Of a stretch of 64,000 bases of DNA, positions 59,478-64,000 are shown in pieces (the first letter of the stretch is position 1; each line of letters starts with the position of its first letter). Source of the stretch: Xylophilus ampelinus (lineage in GTDB: Bacteria; Pseudomonadota; Gammaproteobacteria; Burkholderiales; Burkholderiaceae_C); contig NZ_CABFMN010000087.1 of assembly GCF_901875635.1 (NCBI RefSeq), forward strand, positions 7,666-71,665, in the 5' to 3' direction. The position numbers were made by a program, and so were the translations under genes. The notes beneath the pieces were generated by a model. That model ran no database searches. It was not told the origin of the DNA and saw only the letters and a list, made by a program, of their open reading frames with translations.

Positions 59478-60572
59478 TCAACGATTGGGAGAGTCGGGCG
59501 AACGGGACCGTGTCGGGGTGGGTGCGTTCTGATCGCGTTCCCACCGTCTTGCCAACTGCTCGGCATCAGTCTGGACCGGCGCCATCTCGGCCACGAACCG
59601 CTCCACCTGCGCAGCCAACTCCTGTCGACCCTGCCGACGTAGGGCGTCAGCGGTCGCCCCCCAGTCGGCAGTGACGCCATCGCGCGTGTTCTGCATCGTC
59701 GACTGGCCTTCGTCCAATGAAACGCCGCCGCCTTCCCACCGCTCGAGAGCATCCAGCACTTTCCTTCGCATGAAGCGAGAGGGACTGGGCGCCGCACGAC
59801 GATCGCGCTCTTGCGCATCGAGTTGGTTGAAGGCGCGCATGGCGCGCACGCGGTGATGGATCGGATCGCGCAAAGGCTGACGCATCTGGCCACGGATTTG
59901 CCGCGGCGTCGCGTTGGCGGCAACGCCCTGCTCCCGCATCAGCTCGGCAAATTGCTCACGCCAGCGCCGCAGTGTGTCCTTGCGGATGTACAGGCGCTTG
60001 CGCGGCTCGTACTCGTGCTCGCACTTCACGACCAGATGCACGTGAGGGTGCGCCTGGTCGGTGTGCAGCACCATCGAGTAGCGGTGCTGCAGCGCGAAGT
60101 TTTCCCGGGCGAACACCTTGGCGGCCGCCAGCACCTTCTCCGGCGGCGTGCCTGCCGGCATCGACAGCACGATGTTGTGAACGAGCTTGGCCCGGGTGTC
60201 CTTCTCGCCCTCGGCGGGCTTGGGTCGATGGGCGCCGCGGCACTCGTCCAGCGCCCACTCCTCGACGAGCTCATCGGCGGCGCCTTTGCCCTGAATTTCG
60301 ACGCCCTCGTCGGTCTCGATCGACAGCTTGCCGTGCCGGCCCACGTATTTCAGGTGCGCACGCACGGTGCCCGAGTCGCGCCCGCCGCCGGACACCTTGA
60401 CCATGACCTCCGGCGTGCGGCCCACGGTACGCTGGACCTGCTCGATCTGGGCCTGGCCGAGCCGCAGTGTTCCACCCGGCCCGCGGCGGCCGTGGCTGAC
60501 GATGTCCAGCGCCAGGTCGCGCGTCACGCCGGCCGTCCGGGCCACCTTCAGCATCTGCTTAGGCATGTGCAC
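59478..60572 (-). CDS. Relaxase / mobilisation nuclease (VirD2/TraI-like)
   Basis: The 364-residue protein has the HUH relaxase motif HTDQAHPHVHLVVK, with His175, His177 and His179 as metal ligands, and a plausible catalytic tyrosine in RAHLKYVGRHGKL (about 71-83). The family string FARENFALQHRYSMVLH precedes motif III. A basic tail of about 150 residues follows. It should nick oriT and lead the strand to VirD4. It overlaps the mobC-like gene upstream by 14 bp. Starts at 60572 and 60566 are both possible. Confidence 0.88.
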   Translation of the reverse strand: MHMPKQMLKVARTAGVTRDLALDIVSHGRRGPGGTLRLGQAQIEQVQRTVGRTPEVMVKVSGGGRDSGTVRAHLKYVGRHGKLSIETDEGVEIQGKGAADELVEEWALDECRGAHRPKPAEGEKDTRAKLVHNIVLSMPAGTPPEKVLAAAKVFARENFALQHRYSMVLHTDQAHPHVHLVVKCEHEYEPRKRLYIRKDTLRRWREQFAELMREQGVAANATPRQIRGQMRQPLRDPIHHRVRAMRAFNQLDAQERDRRAAPSPSRFMRRKVLDALERWEGGGVSLDEGQSTMQNTRDGVTADWGATADALRRQGRQELAAQVERFVAEMAPVQTDAEQLARRWERDQNAPTPTRSRSPDSPNR

Positions 60573-61125
60573 CCTCCCAACTCTGGAGGTTGCGCTTCAC
60601 GACGGCCGAAGAAGCCTCGCGCGCCGATGCGACTTCATGGCCCACGTGCTCGAGCAGATCCCGAAGCGTCGAGAGGTCGTCGGCATCCGGAGAGTTCGGC
60701 ACCGCGAACTTTCTGAGTTCGCGCCCCAGCGCCGCCATGTGCGCGGTCGACGCCTTAAGCGCGTCCAGCTCATGCGATGGCAGCACATCCGTGGCGTTGA
60801 CGTGGTTGTGGATCAGCAGCGTGAGGTAGGTGGCGGGCTTGATGCCGCGAGCCTCCGCAAGGTCTTCGGCCCGCCCGCGGTCACCTTGCCGCAGGCGCAC
60901 GGTCAGCCGGTCCTCGCCACGCGCCCCGCCACCGGCAACGCGTTCACTCGCAACGCGGGGACTGTCGACCTTCGCCGACGCGTTGCCACGTAGAACTTCG
61001 CCCACGAGCTTGGCCACGAGGCCCGACTCCGTGAGGCCGTGCCGCGCCGCCAATGCAGCAAACCGGGCCTTCATTTCAGAGGGCAGACGCGTCGAAATCA
61101 ATGCGGATTGAGAGGCGGGGGCCAT
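60559..61125 (-). CDS. MobC-like relaxosome accessory protein
   Basis: I use the ATG at 61125; a GTG 9 bp earlier is possible. The 188-residue protein starts with a ribbon-helix-helix-like segment (ISTRLPSEMKARFAALAARHGLTESGLVAKLVGEVL), followed by a second similar region (TVRLRQGDRGRAEDLAEARGIKPATYLTLLIHNHV) and a helical C terminus. This is typical of mobilisation proteins that bind oriT and help the relaxase encoded downstream with a 14-bp overlap. The gene contains one copy of a 16-bp repeat also found upstream. Confidence 0.75.
   Translation of the reverse strand: MAPASQSALISTRLPSEMKARFAALAARHGLTESGLVAKLVGEVLRGNASAKVDSPRVASERVAGGGARGEDRLTVRLRQGDRGRAEDLAEARGIKPATYLTLLIHNHVNATDVLPSHELDALKASTAHMAALGRELRKFAVPNSPDADDLSTLRDLLEHVGHEVASAREASSAVVKRNLQSWEGAHA
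60694..60709 (+). repeat. 16-bp repeat copy A, GTTCG-GCACCG-CGAAC
   Basis: This copy lies within the mobC-like gene. Identical copies are at 61197-61212 and, inverted, at 61309-61324. The unit itself is a 5-bp inverted repeat with a 6-bp centre. Confidence 0.6.
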
Positions 61126-61196
61126 CAGCAACACAGGTCTGTAAACACCATGTGACGGCAGTCTATCCTGCCCTCAAAGCCGCACAAGGACTCTGC

Positions 61197-61212
61197 GTTC
61201 GGCACCGCGAAC
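61197..61212 (+). repeat. 16-bp repeat copy B, GTTCG-GCACCG-CGAAC
   Basis: This copy lies 72 bp upstream of the mobC-like start, in direct orientation with copy A and inverted to copy C. Together B and C form a large inverted repeat. Confidence 0.6.
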
Positions 61213-61308
61213 ACTTTCGCCTCTCGCCAGTCCAGCGGCCCTTTCCGCCTTCCTCACCATCGAGCCCGACCGCTTTTCCATCGAACCACGTCCATCGGCC
61301 CGCACCGA

Positions 61309-61324
61309 GTTCGCGGTGCCGAAC
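61309..61324 (-). repeat. 16-bp repeat copy C, inverted
   Basis: The reverse complement of the repeat at 61197, 96 bp away from it. It lies in the intergenic region between the mobC-like gene and the small membrane protein gene. Confidence 0.6.
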
Positions 61325-61403
61325 ACATCGCAGCCGACTACACCTTCCACCGCTCTCCCCTCGCTCAATGGCAACCCCTCCGATCTTCCGGCCTCGATCC
61401 ACA

Positions 61404-61661
61404 TCACCGCTTCTGCACGCCCCGCTTAGATGCCGGATCAGGAGCCAGGGCGACGCGAGGCAGCTCCCGCGCGCTGCCGATCCCGTCGAGCTTGGGCTGC
61501 AGTCGTTTGTGGAAGTCACCGTGAGCGGGCGCCGATTTGGATGCTGGCACGGATGCAGCGGGCGCGTCGGCATCGAGAGGGCGAACGAGGACCACGACCA
61601 CGACCACGAGCACCGAAGCCGTTGCGTCGACGGCAGCGATTTGGGCAACGCGTTTGGACAT
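61404..61661 (-). CDS. Small membrane protein with KLDGIGS motif
   Basis: From the ATG at 61661, preceded by AGGAAG, the product is 85 residues. It has an N-terminal helix (ASVLVVVVVVLVRPL), a Pro/Ala/Ser-rich stretch, and LQPKLDGIGSARELPRVALAP near the end. The last motif matches the end of the small protein between virB5 and virB6 (EKLDGIGSTRSLKPV). The two are probably diverged copies with a related job in the transfer machinery. No known family is recognised. Confidence 0.55.
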   Translation of the reverse strand: MSKRVAQIAAVDATASVLVVVVVVLVRPLDADAPAASVPASKSAPAHGDFHKRLQPKLDGIGSARELPRVALAPDPASKRGVQKR

Positions 61662-61699
61662 GACATACTTCCTTTCATAAGAGCAATGGCAACTTGAGC

Positions 61700-61740
61700 C
61701 GGGAAGCCACACCACCCCATCGCAGGGGCGTGGCTTCCCG
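61700..61740 (-). terminator. Strong hairpin after the ParB-like gene
   Basis: CGGGAAGCCAC (61700-61710) pairs perfectly with GTGGCTTCCCG (61730-61740), with further CCCC/GGGG pairing inside. It lies 6 bp after the ParB-like stop in the direction of transcription. No T-run follows, so it may be an attenuator or RNA-stability element instead. Confidence 0.45.
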
Positions 61741-61745
61741 ACCGC

Positions 61746-63851
61746 TCAGGACTCGTCGGCTTCTTCGGCAGCCGTGGTGGCGGCGGCAGGCAGGGGCCGC
61801 AGCGGCGCAGGCAGCCAGCGCGAACCCTCCAGCTTTGCGGCGCAGTGGCGAACGGCCTGGTCCTTCTTCATTCCGGACACTGCGCCACTTTCGTCGGCGC
61901 CCGTCGCCTCCTTCACGGCCTCCAGTGCCTTTGCCTTGCTCACCGAGCCCAGGTAGCTGGCGCTCGTCGGCACCCACCAGTCGGCCATGTCCACGCCCAG
62001 CGCCTCCGCGATGGCATCGCTCTGGTCGCGGCGGCGTTCACGCCCGACCACCGCATCGAGGCTGCGGGCCGTGCAGAAGGCCAGCAGATCGAGCAGGGTG
62101 TCCCGCTCCTGCGCCAGCAACCATCCGAACAGCGCTTCGGGGTTCCCCGGCAAGCGGTCGCCCCACTCCGTCGTCGCCCGGTCCAGCACCGCACCGGCGG
62201 GCGAGTTCTCGAAGTCGGTGGCCTGCTGGGCCAGCGAATAGTCGCTGGTCATGGTCAGGTGCACCTTCACCACATCGTTGCCGCGCCCGTAGTGGCTAAA
62301 GACTGTCTCGGCCAGCCGGTGGACCAGCGTCGCCAGTGCCACGTGCGGGTTCTGGACCATCGCGGCCTGCAGCGCACCAGTGCGGTGGGCCGTCAGATCC
62401 CGCATGAGCTTCTCGCTGATGTCCGGCCGCTTCTTCGGCGCATCGTCCTGACGCGGCGTCATGCCCGCGCCATCGGTGTCACCGCCCTCGGCGGGTGCCT
62501 TGCGGTCTTCGGGCCGGATCAGGCCACGGTCCACCGTGAGCTTGCCGCCGTGGTCGATGCGCAGCAGCGCACCGCTGCGGGCCATTTGCTCGGCACTCCA
62601 CTGCTGCAATGCTTCGTAGGCGGCGTCGATGCGCTCGTCCACGGCCTCCAGCAGACCACTCAGTCGCTGCTCCTCGGCCTCGTAGGCTTCCGACTCCCGG
62701 TCCTCGTTCTCGTTGCGCCCATAGGCCGCGTCCAGTTCATCGCGCTCCGCCTCCAAGGCGGCGAGGGATTGGGCTTCCTCGGGGGTCGGTTCGCGCTCGC
62801 CCTGCTGCTCGCGTCCGTATCTGCGCAAGGCCAGGTGGTCGCCCTCGATGAGGCAATCCACCCACCCCCAGCCCTCGGCGCGCACTTTCTCGGCCGACGC
62901 CCGCAGCTTCTCCATGGCGAGGACTTGAAGCATCACCGAGTCGTCCAGGAACACCCCTGCATCGCTGTCCTCGGCAAACAGGTCGCGCCGCACGGCACCG
63001 CCTCGCGCCTCATAGGCGTCGATGCCCACGAAGCGGGCCAGCCGGCTGTCCCCCCGGCAGGCTTCTTCCGTCAGCGCGCGCCGGATCGACCATGCGTCAC
63101 GGTCGTAGGTGGGCAGCCCATCCCAGACGGCTTCCTGCGCGGCAGGGTCTTCGGTCAGCGCGAGCGCCTGCAGTTGATCGGGATCGATCTCGTCGGCCCG
63201 GTACATCGCGAGGAACCGGGGCGCAAGGCGTGAGAGCTTGAGCCGCTTCTCCACCGTGAGGACCGTTACCCCGAAACGTCCGGCCACCTGCGCCATGGTG
63301 AAGCCTTGCTCCACCAGCCCACGGAAGGCCTCCATCTCGTCGGCCGGGTGCATGGCTTCGCGGCCCGAGTTCTCGGCCAGCGACACCTCGGCGGCGCGCT
63401 CGCTCTCGTAGAGCTTGCACTCGACCGGATGATCGGCGGCCCACTTGCCTTGCGCCACAAGGCGCTGCATGGCCCGTAGGCGACGCCCACCGGCCACCAC
63501 CGCATAGCTGTTTTCGGCGTGGGCGACGACTGCCAGCCGCTGCAACTGACCTTGAGATTCGAGCAGCGCCGCCAGTTCCTCGATGCCCTCGGCATGGAAG
63601 ACCCGACGCACGTTGGCTTCGCTGAGCACCAGATTCTCCAACGGCACCAGCAGATCACGCGGGGCGGACACGGCCGGTGTCGGTGTCCCGGTCGCGACGG
63701 GAGCGGCCTTGCTCTCCTTCACAGCCTTCGGCGCCTTCTTGGACTTGGGCGCCTTGGGCACGATCGCGGAGGTTGGGGCCTTGCTGGAGGCGCCATTGAC
63801 GACGCGCGAGGTCTTGCGGGACACAGACGAGGGGGTGGCGATTGCGGTCAT
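61746..63851 (-). CDS. Large ParB-domain protein (701 residues)
   Basis: After a Lys/Ala/Pro-rich N-terminal tail of about 65 residues, the protein has a ParB N-terminal domain (DLLVPLENLVLSEANVRRV, VVAGGRRLRAMQRL, SLAENSGREAMHPADEMEAF) and a helix-turn-helix (GFTMAQVAGRFGVTVLTVEKRLKLSRL). About 400 residues follow, including an acidic coiled coil (EAERDELDAAYGRNENEDRESE). Proteins of this large type occur on plasmids and ICEs of Proteobacteria, without a ParA partner next to them. Its exact role is unclear; it is different from the short ParB at 39193. Confidence 0.85.
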   Translation of the reverse strand: MTAIATPSSVSRKTSRVVNGASSKAPTSAIVPKAPKSKKAPKAVKESKAAPVATGTPTPAVSAPRDLLVPLENLVLSEANVRRVFHAEGIEELAALLESQGQLQRLAVVAHAENSYAVVAGGRRLRAMQRLVAQGKWAADHPVECKLYESERAAEVSLAENSGREAMHPADEMEAFRGLVEQGFTMAQVAGRFGVTVLTVEKRLKLSRLAPRFLAMYRADEIDPDQLQALALTEDPAAQEAVWDGLPTYDRDAWSIRRALTEEACRGDSRLARFVGIDAYEARGGAVRRDLFAEDSDAGVFLDDSVMLQVLAMEKLRASAEKVRAEGWGWVDCLIEGDHLALRRYGREQQGEREPTPEEAQSLAALEAERDELDAAYGRNENEDRESEAYEAEEQRLSGLLEAVDERIDAAYEALQQWSAEQMARSGALLRIDHGGKLTVDRGLIRPEDRKAPAEGGDTDGAGMTPRQDDAPKKRPDISEKLMRDLTAHRTGALQAAMVQNPHVALATLVHRLAETVFSHYGRGNDVVKVHLTMTSDYSLAQQATDFENSPAGAVLDRATTEWGDRLPGNPEALFGWLLAQERDTLLDLLAFCTARSLDAVVGRERRRDQSDAIAEALGVDMADWWVPTSASYLGSVSKAKALEAVKEATGADESGAVSGMKKDQAVRHCAAKLEGSRWLPAPLRPLPAAATTAAEEADES

Positions 63852-64000
63852 TTCCGTTCCTTTCGGTGGTTGGATTGAATGGACGAAGCACGTGCCGGAT
63901 TCCTAGATTCAGAGCCCTCAACTGAGGGTTCCGGATCGCATCGGTCCAGCATCCGGAGCTGGCCGCCGTCTTCCTGAGTTCTTCGCCCGGTGGCGGCAGG

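Larger units (their letters stand above)
61126..61403. other. 278-bp intergenic region, candidate oriT
   Basis: The gap upstream of the mobC-like and relaxase genes has no convincing gene and contains two inverted copies of the 16-bp repeat about 96 bp apart. Its position next to the relaxosome genes is where oriT often lies. No nick-site motif is recognised. Confidence 0.45.

Noticed and set aside
1..64000. CRISPR array, tRNA, rRNA or an intact insertion sequence
   Set aside because: No regular spaced repeats, no tRNA cloverleaf and no complete transposase with terminal repeats were noticed on reading. A dedicated scan could still find a short or degraded one.

Overview
The window is GC-rich DNA with the codon usage of a betaproteobacterium. 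The three DUF4148 proteins, the KfrA, TrfB-like and ParAB plasmid functions and the style of the copper genes point to Burkholderiales, most likely a Comamonadaceae-type host. It reads as part of a conjugative plasmid or plasmid-like integrative element that carries a large copper/silver resistance island and a small defence-type region. This assignment comes from recognising protein families by eye, not from a search.

Layout. (1) Positions 1-3328, minus strand: a TcmP-like gene, then a LexA-like self-cleaving repressor with a clear operator, a DUF5131 three-cysteine protein, and a second TcmP cut off by the window edge. (2) 3862-6128: a more AT-rich two-gene cassette, an ABC-type ATPase plus an HNH nuclease, resembling the Septu (PtuA/PtuB) anti-phage system. 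(3) 6221-11334: a broken tyrosine recombinase, kfrA, a DUF4148 gene, a truncated copper-type response regulator, and a second broken recombinase joined to it. (4) 11844-37431: the metal island. It has a phospholipase D-family lipoprotein, cusCBA, an associated cysteine-containing secreted protein, a second DUF4148 gene, a putative PD-(D/E)XK nuclease, cusRS, a third DUF4148 gene, and then a long plus-strand run of small secreted copper proteins, a TolC-family lipoprotein, a TAT multicopper oxidase, a cupredoxin, a CusF-like chaperone, a TIGR04325 methyltransferase, cytochrome c4, a membrane-fused multicopper oxidase, a CopZ-like protein and a P1B-type ATPase. (5) 37763-38552: a third broken recombinase. 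(6) 38563-40895: korA/trfB-like, a membrane protein, parB and parA. (7) 41170-56178: a complete VirB2-VirB11 plus VirD4 type IV secretion operon with accessory LPD7, Nuc-like and TraX genes. (8) 56268-57994: an antitoxin/zeta-like toxin pair. (9) 58180-59231: poorly recognised small genes around a near-consensus SOS box. (10) 59478-63851: relaxase, a MobC-like protein, a small membrane protein and a 701-residue ParB-like protein.

How it works together. Cytoplasmic Cu(I)/Ag(I) would be exported by the P1B ATPase with CopZ. Periplasmic metal would be oxidised by the two multicopper oxidases, carried by CusF and cupredoxin proteins, and expelled through CusCBA. CusRS would sense it. Four inverted repeats of the form GATKAC-N6-GTWATC lie in front of the three DUF4148 genes (one site shared with cusR) and the response-regulator fossil, and they look like one regulon. 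The conjugation operon, partition genes and toxin pair share similar dyad sites that a TrfB/KorA-like protein may bind. Two different LexA-type signals in the window, a plasmid-specific operator and a host-type SOS box, suggest that DNA damage controls some of the defence-like and mobility functions.

All three tyrosine recombinases are broken while the large backbone genes are intact. The frameshifts are therefore probably real decay at old insertion boundaries rather than sequencing error. I saw no rRNA, tRNA, CRISPR array or intact insertion sequence.
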